Positions 50,093 through 61,710 of a stretch of 64,000 nucleotides of DNA are shown here, piece after piece. The DNA is from Streptomyces sp. NBC_01142 (GTDB taxonomy: Bacteria > Actinomycetota > Actinomycetes > Streptomycetales > Streptomycetaceae): positions 1,426,001 through 1,490,000 of the forward strand of contig NZ_JAPEOR010000002.1 of NCBI RefSeq assembly GCF_026341125.1. Direction: 5' to 3'. Position numbers and translations under genes: made by a program. The notes beneath the pieces are model-generated. The model searched no databases, was not told the origin of the DNA, and saw only the letters and a program-made list of their open reading frames with translations. How positions within the stretch are numbered: the first letter of the stretch is position 1; each line of letters opens with the position of its first letter.

Positions 50093-50125
50093 CCGCTCGT
50101 TCCAGATAGGGCTACGGTTCCTTCC

Positions 50126-50710
50126 GTGGCCAGGACCAAGGAATTCGATCCGGACGCCGCGCTCCAGGCGGCTCTCGAGCTGTTCTGGCGGCGCGGATAC
50201 GAAGCGACGTCGATGGCGGACCTGGTCGAGCATCTCGGCATCGGCCGCGCCAGCATCTACGCCACCTTCGGCAACAAGCACGCGCTGTACCTGAAGGCGA
50301 TGGACCGGTACGCCGAGACGTGCCACCCGCAACTGTTCGACGAACTCTCACAGCCCGGGCCCGCGCTGCCCGCCGTGCGCGCGGTGGTGCGGCGGTTCGC
50401 TACCGAGTCCACCGCCGACGAGGGCCGCCGGAACGGCTGTTTCGTGACGAACACCGCGGCCGAACTGGGCCCGCACGACGCGGACGCGGCCCGCCGGGTC
50501 GAGATCAGCTGGGAGAACATCGAGACACTGATCCACTCGGCGCTGGTGCGGGCCCAGGCCCAGGGGGAGCTGGACAAGGACCGCGAACCGCGGGCGCTCG
50601 CCCGGATGCTGCTCGTTCTCATGCAGGGCATGCGGGTGGTCGGCAAGACGTCCGGCGACCCGGGCAGGGTCGGGGACGCGGCCGAGCAGGCACTGACCCT
50701 GCTGGACTGA
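50126..50710 (+). CDS. TetR-family regulator
   Basis: A 194-residue TetR regulator: AALQAALELFWRRGYEATSM then ADLVEHLGIGRASIYATFGN is the DNA-binding domain. The rest includes RRNGCFVTNTAAELGPHDAD, typical of the TetR_C group that controls oxidoreductases. It lies 33 bases after the AraC gene and just upstream of an SDR gene on the same strand, and likely represses it. A candidate operator lies around 50752-50766 (GGAACGATCAGTC). Confidence 0.85.
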   Translation: MARTKEFDPDAALQAALELFWRRGYEATSMADLVEHLGIGRASIYATFGNKHALYLKAMDRYAETCHPQLFDELSQPGPALPAVRAVVRRFATESTADEGRRNGCFVTNTAAELGPHDADAARRVEISWENIETLIHSALVRAQAQGELDKDREPRALARMLLVLMQGMRVVGKTSGDPGRVGDAAEQALTLLD

Positions 50711-50845
50711 TCGACGGACGCCATCGGGCGCCTTTTCGTCTGCCCCAATAATGGAACGATCAGTCAAAAAAGGGGAGGTCGCGGCTGCCTTCACCCTCCT
50801 CTCCGCACTCGTCCGCCCGCACCTCCGCACTTCCGTACCTGCGCA

Positions 50846-50882
50846 TCACATACACACATCCACATACACATACACATATCCA
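50846..50882. repeat. A/C-rich microsatellite-like tract before the SDR gene
   Basis: A run of CACATACACA-type units interrupts the G+C-rich sequence between the TetR and SDR genes. It is in the SDR untranslated leader, 18 bases before the ATG, and may keep the mRNA unfolded. Base composition is unlike the surroundings. Confidence 0.6.
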
Positions 50883-50899
50883 CCAGGGGAGTTACCGAT

Positions 50900-51661
50900 A
50901 TGTCCGCTCGCTTCACCGGCAGGACCGTCCTCGTCACCGGCGCCGGAACCGGTCTCGGCCGCGCCATCGCTCTCGCCTTCGCCGCCGAAGGGGCCTCGGT
51001 CGTCGCCGCGGGCCGCAGCGCCGGCACCCTCGGCGAGACCGTCGCGCTGATCGAGAAGGAGGGCGGCACGGCCGCAGCCGTCATCGCCGACGTCACCCGC
51101 TCCGACGATGTACGCGACCTGGTGCGGGCCACCGTCGACCGCTTCGGCGGGCTGGACATCGCCGTCAACAACGCCGGGATCCTGCGCGGCACCGTGCCCG
51201 TCGGCGAGGTGAGCGAGGAGGACTGGGACGCCGTGCTGCGCACCAATGTCACCGGCGTCTGGCTCGCCATGAAGCACCAGATCGCCCACATGAAGGAGAA
51301 CGGCGGCGGCTCGATCGTCAACATCTCCTCCAATCTGGGCACGCATCTGCGGATCCCGAACCTCGCCGCCTACATCACCTCCAAGGCCGCCGTCACCGCG
51401 CTGACCCGCGCCGCCGCGCTCGACCACATCCACCAGGGCATCCGGATCAACGCGGTCAGCCCCGGCGCGTCCGTCGCCCCCATGTCGCTGCGGTCCGGCG
51501 AGAGCGAGGCGGACCGCGCCGAGCGGATGAAGTCGCAGACCCCGCTGGGCAGGGCCGCGGAGGCGGCCGAGGTGGCGGCCGCGGTGCTCTACCTCGCCTC
51601 GCCGGACGCGGGTGCGGCCGTCGGCACCGACCTCGTCGTCGACAGTGGCTCCTCGGCCTGA
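50900..51661 (+). CDS. Short-chain dehydrogenase/reductase
   Basis: A 253-residue classical SDR. The cofactor loop is VLVTGAGTGLGRAIALAFAA, and NNAG occurs in AVNNAGILRGTVP. The catalytic serine is in GGSIVNISSNLGTHL, and tyrosine and lysine in AYITSKAAVTALTRAAALDH. GGGGAG sits upstream of ATG 50900. The substrate cannot be deduced. Expression is probably controlled by the TetR gene immediately upstream. Confidence 0.9.
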   Translation: MSARFTGRTVLVTGAGTGLGRAIALAFAAEGASVVAAGRSAGTLGETVALIEKEGGTAAAVIADVTRSDDVRDLVRATVDRFGGLDIAVNNAGILRGTVPVGEVSEEDWDAVLRTNVTGVWLAMKHQIAHMKENGGGSIVNISSNLGTHLRIPNLAAYITSKAAVTALTRAAALDHIHQGIRINAVSPGASVAPMSLRSGESEADRAERMKSQTPLGRAAEAAEVAAAVLYLASPDAGAAVGTDLVVDSGSSA

Positions 51662-51673
51662 CCACACGGTGAC

Positions 51674-51706
51674 GTACGAGGGCCTCATGGCCTGAGGCCC
51701 TCGTAC
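51674..51706. terminator. Bidirectional hairpin
   Basis: GTACGAGGGCCTCA (51674-51687) pairs perfectly with TGAGGCCCTCGTAC (51693-51706) across a 5-base loop. It lies between the SDR stop and the convergent VOC gene stop and can serve both. Confidence 0.8.
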
Positions 51707-51734
51707 CCGTGGGGGCGACCGGCCGGCGGGGGTG

Positions 51735-52151
51735 TCAGCACTGGCCTTCGGCCGTGGCCGCCTCGACGTCCATCCACACGACTTCCCACAGGTGGTTGTC
51801 GGGGTCCTGGAACGAGCGGCCGTACATGAAGCCGTGGTCCATGGGCTCGTTGGCGGGGGAGCCGCCGGAAGCAAGGGCCGCGTCGGCCAGCTCGTCGACC
51901 TTCTCGCGGCTGTCGGCGCTCAGACAGAGGATGACCTCGGTGGACGTGGAGGCGTCCGCGATCTCCTTCTTGGTGAACTCCTTGAACCGCGGCTGGGTGA
52001 TCAGCATGGCGAAGATCGTGTCGCTGATGACCAGACATGCCGTGGTCTCGTCGCTGAACTGCGGGTTGAAGGAGTAGCCGAGCTTGCTCCAGAACGACTT
52101 GGTGGTCTCGAGGTCGTTCACCGGCAGGTTGACGAAAATCAGCTGGGACAT
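51735..52151 (-). CDS. VOC (glyoxalase/bleomycin-resistance fold) protein
   Basis: A 138-residue VOC protein. It starts MSQLIFVNLPVNDLETTKSF and has the paired beta-alpha-beta units (YSFNPQFSDETTACLVISDT and STSTEVILCLSADSREKVDE). It ends with DPDNHLWEVVWMD, where the metal-ligand histidine and glutamate of the family appear. No specific substrate is predicted. ATG 52151 is the start. It converges on the SDR gene. Confidence 0.85.
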   Translation of the reverse strand: MSQLIFVNLPVNDLETTKSFWSKLGYSFNPQFSDETTACLVISDTIFAMLITQPRFKEFTKKEIADASTSTEVILCLSADSREKVDELADAALASGGSPANEPMDHGFMYGRSFQDPDNHLWEVVWMDVEAATAEGQC

Positions 52152-52466
52152 GGCTGTCTCTCTTCTCTCATCGGCGTGCTCTGGTGTTGCCGTCGAAGGG
52201 GTAGACCGCGGGGCGGCGCGAGACTCATCGCTCACCCCGAAAGAACCTCGTCATGTCGTCATGTCGCCACGTCGCCACGTAGTCACTGTCACTGCCACGG
52301 CCGGCGCGACGGGACGGCGGGACGGCGCCGGGACCCCGATGACTCGACCGCTGCATGTCACCGGTTGTTGAGGCTCTGTCAATTCGGCAGTCTTAGGTTC
52401 CGGAAGCGCGCGACCCCGCGCGCCGGCCGGTGCTGCGGGGCGGTCACCAGCCCCCTGGAGTGACAA
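52152..52466. other. Divergent intergenic region, VOC protein/PhoX phosphatase
   Basis: Bases 52249-52280 hold short direct repeats (CGTCATGT twice, then CGCCACGT twice). No PHO-box-like GTTCACCC direct repeat was recognised, although the downstream gene is a PhoX-type phosphatase. No gene is seen. Confidence 0.35.
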
Positions 52467-53624
52467 GTGGAACGTCGCAGTTTCCTGCGCGGAGCGGTCA
52501 TCAGCACCTCCGCCGCCGCGTTCGGCGGCACCCTGTGGCGCGGAGCGGCGCACGCCGACCCCGCCCAGCCGGGCGCCGGTCCTTACGGGGCACTCGGCTC
52601 GGCGGACGCCAACGGCATCCAGCTGCCCGGCGGGTTCACCAGCAGGGTCGTCGCCCGCTCCGGGCAGACCGTCAGCGGCACCGCGTACACCTGGCACAAC
52701 GCACCCGACGGCGGCGCCTGTTACACCGACGGCTCCGGCTGGATCTATGTCTCCAACTCGGAGATCAACCCCTCCGGCGGCGCCGGCGCGATCAGGTTCT
52801 CCTCCTCCGGGGCCATCACCGGCGCGTACCGCATCCTGTCGAACACCCGGCAGAACTGTGCGGGCGGGAAGACGCCGTGGAACACCTGGCTGTCCTGCGA
52901 GGAGGTCAGCCTCGGTTATGTCTACGAAGCCGACCCGTGGGGTGTGAACGCCGCCGTCCGCCGTGACGCGATGGGCCGGTTCAAGCACGAGGCGGCCGCC
53001 GCCGACCCGGTCCGCCAGGTGATCTATCTGACCGAGGACGAGTCCAACGGCTGCCTGTACCGGTTCGTCCCCACCACCTGGGGCAGCCTCGCCTTCGGCA
53101 CGCTCCAGGTACTCAAGGCCGGCACGGCCACTTCGGGCAGCTTCACCTGGGCGAACGTGCCCGACCCCGACGGCTCCCCGACCGCGACCCGCAGCCAGGT
53201 CTCCGGTTCCAAGAAGTTCAACGGCGGGGAGGGCTGCCACTACGCCGACGACAAGGTGTGGTTCACCACCAAGGGCGACAACCGTGTCTGGCAGCTGAAT
53301 CTGACGAACAGCACCTACGAGCTGGCCTACGACGACTCACTGGTCAGCGGCAGCGCACCGCTGACCGGCGTCGACAACATCACCGGCGCTTCCTCCGGCG
53401 ATCTGTACGTCGCGGAGGACGGCGGCAGCATGGAGATCTGCATCATCACGCCGGACGACGTCGTCGCGCCGTTCCTGCGGATCAACGGCCAGTCCGGGTC
53501 CGAGATCACCGGACCGGCCTTCTCGCCCAACGGCACACGGCTGTACTTCTCCAGCCAGCGCGGCACGAGCGGCTCGTCGTCGGGCGGCATCACCTACGAG
53601 GTGACCGGACCGTTCCGGGCGTAG
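52467..53624 (+). CDS. PhoX-type alkaline phosphatase, Tat-exported
   Basis: A 385-residue protein of the DUF839/PhoX group. The Tat signal is RRSFLRGAVISTSAAAFGG (twin arginine plus hydrophobic region), cut probably after AHA. Conserved PhoX segments include NTWLSCEEVSLGYVYEADPW, FKHEAAAADPVRQVIYLTED and GGEGCHYADDKVWFTTKGDN, where PhoX binds Ca/Fe, and TGVDNITGASSGDLYVAEDG. PhoX hydrolyses phosphomonoesters outside the cytoplasm. The length is at the short end for the family. The last 31 bases overlap the convergent ArsR-like gene. Confidence 0.85.
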   Translation: MERRSFLRGAVISTSAAAFGGTLWRGAAHADPAQPGAGPYGALGSADANGIQLPGGFTSRVVARSGQTVSGTAYTWHNAPDGGACYTDGSGWIYVSNSEINPSGGAGAIRFSSSGAITGAYRILSNTRQNCAGGKTPWNTWLSCEEVSLGYVYEADPWGVNAAVRRDAMGRFKHEAAAADPVRQVIYLTEDESNGCLYRFVPTTWGSLAFGTLQVLKAGTATSGSFTWANVPDPDGSPTATRSQVSGSKKFNGGEGCHYADDKVWFTTKGDNRVWQLNLTNSTYELAYDDSLVSGSAPLTGVDNITGASSGDLYVAEDGGSMEICIITPDDVVAPFLRINGQSGSEITGPAFSPNGTRLYFSSQRGTSGSSSGGITYEVTGPFRA

Positions 53625-54613
53625 CCCGCGGCCTCCGGTGCGGCGCCGCCCCGCAGGAGGGCGGCGCCCAGCGGAGTGAGCGTGTGCAGGACGGCGTTGC
53701 CGTGGCGCAGCGTCACCACCAGGCCGGCCTCGCGCAGGACCGCCGCATGCTGGCTGGCGGAGGCGAGGGACACTCCTGCCCTGCGGGCCAGTTCACTGGT
53801 CGTACCGCCGTTGCGGATGGCCTGCAGGACGGCGGAGCGGGTGTGGCCGACGAGCTTGCCGAGCGAAGTGCCGCAGGCCTCGCCGAACGCCGGCTCGCAG
53901 GCGTGGGCGACGGGGTAGACCAGGACCGGCGGGAGCGCGGAGTTGCGGTAGACCACCGGGGTGCCGCGGCAGAAGAACGACGGCTGGAGCAGCAGACCCC
54001 GCCCGTTCAGATGCAGTTCGCGCTCGACGGGGTAGTCGGCCTCCAGGACCGGCGGCCGCCAGCGCAGCACCGGGGGCAGCGAGGCGAGCAGTTCGTCCGC
54101 GCCACCGTCCAGCAGCGCGCGGCCCCTGACGGCGCGGTCCGCCTCGACCCTGGCCTGGAGATGCGGCCAGTACGGCTCCACGGCCGCCCGGTAGTAGCTG
54201 CGCAGCACTCCGATGAGCCGCGCGAGCGGCTCGGACCTGCCCTCCGCGAGGGCGGCCAGCCGGCCGGGCAGTACTGGCACGGAGCCGCGGCGCGCGGCCA
54301 CCAGAGCGAGCTCGGTGTGCAGGCGCCCGGGTGCCGTGGCACGCAGCGCCTCCAGCCCCGCGTCGAGCCCGTGCCGCGCCTCGGGGGGCGTCAGAAAGTC
54401 CGGGAAATAGCCCCGTGGGGGAACCAGCGCGGCAAGCAAGCGTGTTTCACCATTCAACCGGGCGCGCGTTTCCGAGCGCCATTCCCCGAAGACGGTGGCG
54501 CCGCGCCGGTCCCTCAATCGGTGAAAGCTGAGAATCGTTTCCCACAAAACATCCGGTCTGGCCGCCATCCTCACTCTCGCTAGGTCGTCCGCAGTGAAAT
54601 GGATACGCAGCAC
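53594..54613 (-). CDS. ArsR/winged-helix regulator with N-terminal DUF5937-like part
   Basis: A 339-residue regulator. The N-terminal 230 residues (LRIHFTADDLARVRMAARPD, ELALVAARRGSVPVLPGRLA) form a domain often found in streptomycete regulators. The C-terminal winged helix is VLQAIRNGGTTSELARRAGV then SLASASQHAAVLREAGLVVT. GTG 54613 is chosen as start because similarity to family members begins at LRIHFT. It overlaps the PhoX end on the opposite strand. The target genes are unknown. Confidence 0.8.
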   Translation of the reverse strand: MLRIHFTADDLARVRMAARPDVLWETILSFHRLRDRRGATVFGEWRSETRARLNGETRLLAALVPPRGYFPDFLTPPEARHGLDAGLEALRATAPGRLHTELALVAARRGSVPVLPGRLAALAEGRSEPLARLIGVLRSYYRAAVEPYWPHLQARVEADRAVRGRALLDGGADELLASLPPVLRWRPPVLEADYPVERELHLNGRGLLLQPSFFCRGTPVVYRNSALPPVLVYPVAHACEPAFGEACGTSLGKLVGHTRSAVLQAIRNGGTTSELARRAGVSLASASQHAAVLREAGLVVTLRHGNAVLHTLTPLGAALLRGGAAPEAAGYARNGPVTS

Positions 54614-55061
54614 CGAACCCCCACCTGGTTGCATCTGTTGCATCCGCAATCGCCCCGATCACTGAGTATGCATGCCATCACAGGACGTCACCACGGAGTT
54701 TCAGCCACAGTTGAAACGCCTCGCGGGGTCAGGTGTCCAACCGAAAGGCTGTACGACGTCGGGCACGAAACCTGTGTCACCGATGTGACGTCGCGAAGGC
54801 CGTGGGGGGCTTTGCGCGTCCGGCGGCGGTTGACGGAGGTTGCGGCTCCGTGTCCGGCACGGGTAATGGGGCGCGGTCGGCGGGTGGGGATCCGCAGGCC
54901 GCGCTCCGCCCAGTTCTTTGCGCAATGAATGGCAGAAATTCGATTGCTGTTGGACGTACGTAATTCAACAGGGAATCGGCGTGTGCCGGCGAATCAGCCT
55001 GTAGCGAATCGGGCCGTCGCGACCGGGGCCGCGCCGCAAAAGGACAAGCGGCAGGACAAGC
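54614..55061. other. Gene-free stretch upstream of the ArsR-like regulator
   Basis: No gene is recognised. GTCAC-CGAT-GTGAC (54776-54789) is a short perfect dyad, and GTTTCA...TGAAAC (54698-54717) is another. Both could be operators for the divergent-reading regulator or noise. The A+T-richer part near 54930-55000 shows nothing more. Confidence 0.35.
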
Positions 55062-55100
55062 GGATGGGGCGGGCGCCCCGCACAGGCGCCCGCCCCATCC
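55062..55100 (-). terminator. 16-bp perfect hairpin after ppdK
   Basis: GGATGGGGCGGGCGCC (55062-55077) and GGCGCCCGCCCCATCC (55085-55100) pair perfectly. The hairpin lies 96 bases past the ppdK stop on the minus strand and is its likely terminator. Confidence 0.75.
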
Positions 55101-55195
55101 TCTTTGGTGTTCCGGAGCCGCCACCGGACCGGTGAGGGTTGAGGTACCGGTCATCCGGGGGCAGGCCCCTGGACCCCGGTGACGGCTCCGGCGGT

Positions 55196-57904
<2,709 letters not shown>

Positions 57905-57950
57905 GGGTCTCGACTCCTCGAGGACTCGGTGGCTGCCCTGACGGCGAGGA

Positions 57951-57981
57951 ACATACCCAGATCGAAGGCGTCTGGGTATGT
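57951..57981. promoter_or_regulatory. Perfect 11-bp dyad before ppdK
   Basis: ACATACCCAGA (57951-57961) is perfectly inverted as TCTGGGTATGT (57971-57981) with nine bases between. It lies 47-77 bases upstream of the ppdK start and may be an operator or a transcript hairpin. Confidence 0.65.
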
Positions 57982-58162
57982 CCACTCGAGCGTCATACGG
58001 CCTTAACCACTCGTCCGCCAGCAGATCGAAAGCACCTGGGGAGGGCGAAGGCATGGACCCTTTGATTCAACTCTTGAAGACATCACTACGTGCGGTGGCA
58101 TGATCAACCGATACCGCATACGCAGCGTCACATTTTGATCGATCATCTGAAGACCAAAGGGA

Positions 58163-58177
58163 TGGCACTCAGTGCCA
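58163..58177. promoter_or_regulatory. 15-bp perfect palindrome upstream of ppdK
   Basis: TGGCACT-C-AGTGCCA is perfectly symmetric about its middle base. It lies about 260 bases before the ppdK start and beyond the dusB stop, with no gene in between (58055-58298). It has the size of a dimeric repressor site, and I do not recognise the protein. Confidence 0.5.
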
Positions 58178-58298
58178 CCCTTTGAGAGATGCAGCCGTCC
58201 GCAAAGTGCTCATCTGAGCGGACCCCCTATCAAGGGTGGCGAGAATCACGCCGCTCGGCCGGGCGAAATTCCATCATCCGGACCCGCGCCGGGGCCGG

Positions 58299-59450
58299 TC
58301 AGCCGCCTGACGTGTCGAGTTCCGCGTCCGCACCGACACCGGCGCAGTCGTACGGATCCTTCAGCCAGCCGTCCGGGAGCACGACCCGGTTGTTGCCCGA
58401 CGTGCGCCCGCGCGGCCCGTCCGCGCCCACCGGCCACGGCTGGTCCAAATCGAGCTCGCTCAGATGAGCGTCTATCTCAGCGAGCGAAGAGGTGATCGCC
58501 AGCTTCTTGCGCATCTCCGAACCGACCGAGAACCCCTTGAGGTACCAGGCCACATGCTTACGGAAGTCGATCACGCCGCGCGCCTCGTCGCCGATCCACT
58601 CCCCCAGCAGCTCCGCGTGCCGCCGCATCACGACCGCGACCTCCTTGAGCGTCGGCGTCGCGTACGTCCCCGTCCCCTCGAAGCCCGCCACCAGATCGCC
58701 GAAGAGCCACGGCCGCCCCAGGCACCCGCGCCCCACGACCACCCCGTCGCAGCCCGTCTCGCGCATCATCCGCAGCGCGTCGTCCGCCGACCAGATGTCG
58801 CCGTTGCCCAGCACCGGGATCTCCGGGACGTGCTCCTTCAGCCGTGCGATCGCGTCCCAGTCGGCCGTACCGCCGTAGTGCTGCGCCGCCGTACGCCCGT
58901 GCAGCGCGATCGCCGTCACGCCCTCCTCGACCGCGATCCGGCCCGCGTCGAGATACGTGATGTGGTCGTCGTCGATGCCCTTGCGCATCTTCATCGTCAC
59001 CGGCAGATCCCCGGCACCGGTGACCGCCTCGTGCAGGATCGCGCGCAGCAGCGGCCGCTTGTACGGAAGGGCGGAGCCGCCGCCCTTGCGCGTCACCTTC
59101 GGCACCGGGCAGCCGAAGTTCAGATCGATGTGGTCCGCCAGGTTCTCGTCCACGATCATCCGTACGGCCTTGCCGACCGTCGCGGGATCCACTCCGTACA
59201 ACTGGATGGAGCGCGGCGTCTCGGTCTCGTCGAAGTGGATGAGCTGCATGGTCTTCTCATTGCGCTCGACCAGCGCCCGCGTCGTGATCATCTCGCTCAC
59301 GAACAGCCCCTTGCCGCCGGAGAACTCACGGCAGAGAGTGCGGAAGGGCGCATTCGTGATGCCGGCCATGGGCGCGAGCACCACCGGCGGCTGGACGGCG
59401 TGCGGGCCGATCCTGAGCATCGAGGACGTGGACGGGGCGAGCGTGGTCAT
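58299..59450 (-). CDS. dusB: tRNA-dihydrouridine synthase
   Basis: A 383-residue flavoenzyme that reduces uridine to dihydrouridine in tRNA. The barrel starts VVLAPMAGITNAPFRTLCRE, the FMN site has IQLYGVDPATVGKAVRMI, and the catalytic cysteine is in IDLNFGCPVPKVTRKGGGSA. LHGRTAAQHYGGTADWD and VLGNGDIWSADDALRMMRET follow. ATG 59450 is used. It starts about 50 bases from the divergent MFS gene. Confidence 0.92.
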   Translation of the reverse strand: MTTLAPSTSSMLRIGPHAVQPPVVLAPMAGITNAPFRTLCREFSGGKGLFVSEMITTRALVERNEKTMQLIHFDETETPRSIQLYGVDPATVGKAVRMIVDENLADHIDLNFGCPVPKVTRKGGGSALPYKRPLLRAILHEAVTGAGDLPVTMKMRKGIDDDHITYLDAGRIAVEEGVTAIALHGRTAAQHYGGTADWDAIARLKEHVPEIPVLGNGDIWSADDALRMMRETGCDGVVVGRGCLGRPWLFGDLVAGFEGTGTYATPTLKEVAVVMRRHAELLGEWIGDEARGVIDFRKHVAWYLKGFSVGSEMRKKLAITSSLAEIDAHLSELDLDQPWPVGADGPRGRTSGNNRVVLPDGWLKDPYDCAGVGADAELDTSGG

Positions 59451-59502
59451 CCGCCCATTGTCGCGCACTGCCGGAGTCGTTCGTCAGACGTACGATCCGC
59501 GT

Positions 59503-60957
59503 ATGCCCGAGCTCACACACCGGCGGCGGATGCTGGTGCTGGCGATCTGCTGCATGAGCCTGCTGATCGTCAGCCTGGACAACACCATCCTCAATGCCGC
59601 CCTGCCCGCGATGCAGAAGGAGCTGAACGCCTCCGTCGCCGGCATGCAGTGGACCATCGACGCCTACACCCTGGTCCTCGCCTCCCTGCTGATGCTCTCC
59701 GGCTCCACCGCCGACAGGATCGGCCGTCGCAAGGTCTTCCAGACCGGGCTCGCTCTCTTCACCCTCGGCTCGCTGCTCTGCTCCCTCGCCCCCAGCCTCG
59801 AATCGCTCGTCGTCTTCCGCATGGTGCAGGCCGTCGGCGGCTCGATGCTCAACCCCGTCGCGATGTCGATCATCACCAACACCTTCACCGAGCCGCGCGA
59901 GCGCGCCCGTGCCATCGGAGTGTGGGGCGGGGTCGTCGGCATCTCCATGGCCGCGGGGCCGCTCGTCGGCGGAATCCTGGTCGACACCGTCGGATGGCGC
60001 TCTGTCTTCTGGGTGAATCTGCCCGTCGGAATCGCGGCGATGCTGCTCACCTGGCGCTATGTACAGGAGTCCCGCGCGCCCCGGCCGCGCCGCTCCGACC
60101 CGGTCGGCCAGCTGCTGGTCATCGCGCTGCTCGGCTCACTGACGTACGCGATCATCGAAGCGCCCACGGCAGGCTGGACCTCGCCGCTGATCCTCACCCT
60201 CGGTGTGGTCACGGTCCTCTCGCTCGCCGGACTGCTGCTGTACGAACCCAGGCGCGCCGAGCCCCTCATCGATCTGCGTTTCTTCCGCAGCGCACCGTTC
60301 AGCGGCGCCACCGTCATCGCGGTGTGCGCGTTCGCCTCGCTCGGCGGCTTCCTCTTCATCAACACCCTGTACCTGCAGGACGTCCGCGGTCTGACCGCTC
60401 TGCACGCCGGTCTCTACATGCTGCCGATGGCGGCTATGACCTTCGTCTGCGCGCCCGTGTCGGGACGGCTCGTCGGCAGCCGCGGTCCCCGCCTCCCGCT
60501 GCTGATCGGGGGCATCGCCATGGCGGCATGCGGTGTGCTGTTCGCCGCGTTCGAGGCCGAGAGGTCCGACGGGCTGCTCTTCCTCGGGTACGCGCTGTTC
60601 GGCCTCGGCTTCGGCATGGTGAATGCGCCGATCACCAACACCGCCGTTTCCGGAATGCCCCGCTCCCAGGCCGCGGTGGCCGCCGCTGTCGCCTCGACCA
60701 GCCGGCAGGTCGGCCAGACGCTCGGTGTCGCCGTCATCGGGGCGGTACTGGCGGCCGGAGTGTCCGCCGCGTCCTACACCGACGGCTTCGCCGAGGCGAG
60801 CCGCCCCGCCTGGTGGGTGATCGTCGGATGCGGGCTGTGCGTCCTGGTGGTGGGGGCGCTGACCAGCGGAGCCTGGGCTCGGGAGACGGCACGGCGCACC
60901 GCCGAGCGGCTGGAGGCCCCGGAGCGGGAGAAGTCGCCGTCCCCCGCGCGCGCATAG
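59503..60957 (+). CDS. MFS drug exporter (DHA2, 14-helix type)
   Basis: A 484-residue permease. The first helix region ends with the family motif LDNTILNAALPAMQ (motif D1 of DHA2). MLSGSTADRIGRRKVFQTGL is motif A, FRMVQAVGGSMLNPVAMS is motif B, and GVVGISMAAGPLVGGILVDT is the antiporter motif C. The 14 hydrophobic segments fit proton-driven multidrug efflux of the EmrB/QacA group. ATG 59503 has no strong ribosome binding site. A very strong hairpin follows the stop. Confidence 0.88.
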   Translation: MPELTHRRRMLVLAICCMSLLIVSLDNTILNAALPAMQKELNASVAGMQWTIDAYTLVLASLLMLSGSTADRIGRRKVFQTGLALFTLGSLLCSLAPSLESLVVFRMVQAVGGSMLNPVAMSIITNTFTEPRERARAIGVWGGVVGISMAAGPLVGGILVDTVGWRSVFWVNLPVGIAAMLLTWRYVQESRAPRPRRSDPVGQLLVIALLGSLTYAIIEAPTAGWTSPLILTLGVVTVLSLAGLLLYEPRRAEPLIDLRFFRSAPFSGATVIAVCAFASLGGFLFINTLYLQDVRGLTALHAGLYMLPMAAMTFVCAPVSGRLVGSRGPRLPLLIGGIAMAACGVLFAAFEAERSDGLLFLGYALFGLGFGMVNAPITNTAVSGMPRSQAAVAAAVASTSRQVGQTLGVAVIGAVLAAGVSAASYTDGFAEASRPAWWVIVGCGLCVLVVGALTSGAWARETARRTAERLEAPEREKSPSPARA

Positions 60958-60963
60958 CCCGGA

Positions 60964-61012
60964 CATGACCGTGGGCCCGGACCGCGTCGTGCGGTCCGGG
61001 CCCACGGTCATG
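60964..61012. terminator. 22-bp perfect bidirectional hairpin
   Basis: 60964-60985 (begins CATGACCGTGGGCCCGG) pairs perfectly with 60991-61012 across the loop GTCGT. It lies six bases past the MFS stop and one base before the stop of the convergent small gene, so it can terminate both. Confidence 0.9.
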
Positions 61013-61013
61013 A

Positions 61014-61208
61014 TCAGGCCTGCTCGTCCTGCGGCGCCTCCGACTGGCCCTGGGCGCGCTCGCGCATCTTGCGTACGAGGTCCTGCTTCTGCTCGGCGGC
61101 CGTCTTGCGATCGGCGTTGCGCGCGGGACCGTTGCCCTGCTGATCGGCGCGGGACAGCTTCTTGCGCTGTCCGCCCACGCCGAGGAGATTGTTCCGGCTC
61201 TTGGCCAC
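61014..61208 (-). CDS. DUF6243-type small basic protein
   Basis: A 64-residue hydrophilic protein, MAKSRNNLLGVGGQRKKLSR then AEQKQDLVRKMRERAQG. It matches the small streptomycete family I know as DUF6243, whose function is unknown. It has no membrane segment, and the helical, charged middle may bind nucleic acid, but this is conjecture. ATG 61208 is the start. Confidence 0.7.
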   Translation of the reverse strand: MAKSRNNLLGVGGQRKKLSRADQQGNGPARNADRKTAAEQKQDLVRKMRERAQGQSEAPQDEQA

Positions 61209-61413
61209 GGGGTTCTCCGTCGTGGTGAGAAGTGACTTCGGGAATCGTCAGATGGGGGCGGGGGTGGACCGCCGCCCTCTCACTCGTAGATCTGGAAGAA
61301 CGAAGACATGCAGGTGACGGTACCCCGCCGGAGAGCGTCTCGGTACCAGTTTTCGGGCGAGCGCCGTCGGCCGACGACGTGACGGGCCCGCTGCCACGAG
61401 CGCGTGGGAGGGG

Positions 61414-61617
61414 TCAGGCGCCGGGGTCCACCGTCGCCTGATGCGCCCCGGCCAGGTGCTCCTCGGCCTTGAGCCACGGCAGGAACTGCGCCCCCTTGCG
61501 CCAGCCGCATGTGACGCAGGTCAGCATCCGCTGCATCCCCGACTTCTGGACGTGGACGACATGCTCGCGGCCGTGCTGATCCCATCTGCTGACCTTGCTG
61601 GTGGTCGTGGACGGCAT
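61414..61617 (-). CDS. Small zinc-ribbon-like hypothetical protein
   Basis: A 67-residue protein with a likely metal site: CVTCGWRKG (Cys-x2-Cys) and later EEHLAGAHQ (His-x4-His). The order C-x2-C ... H-x4-H could bind zinc. The first half (SKVSRWDQHGREHVVHVQKS) is basic. It appears to be a short conserved streptomycete protein of unknown function. The gap 61209-61413 has no other gene. Confidence 0.6.
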   Translation of the reverse strand: MPSTTTSKVSRWDQHGREHVVHVQKSGMQRMLTCVTCGWRKGAQFLPWLKAEEHLAGAHQATVDPGA

Positions 61618-61710
61618 CGCTCCTCCTGGTGATGATTGCGCCCAGTGTGCAGTACGGACAACATCAACAGGGTTTTCTTCTCGCCCCGTTGTCCAGGCTT
61701 CACTTCGTGC

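Noticed and set aside
52377..52466. PHO box before the PhoX-type gene
   Set aside because: No GTTCACCC-like direct repeats in 11-base steps were found in the leader.
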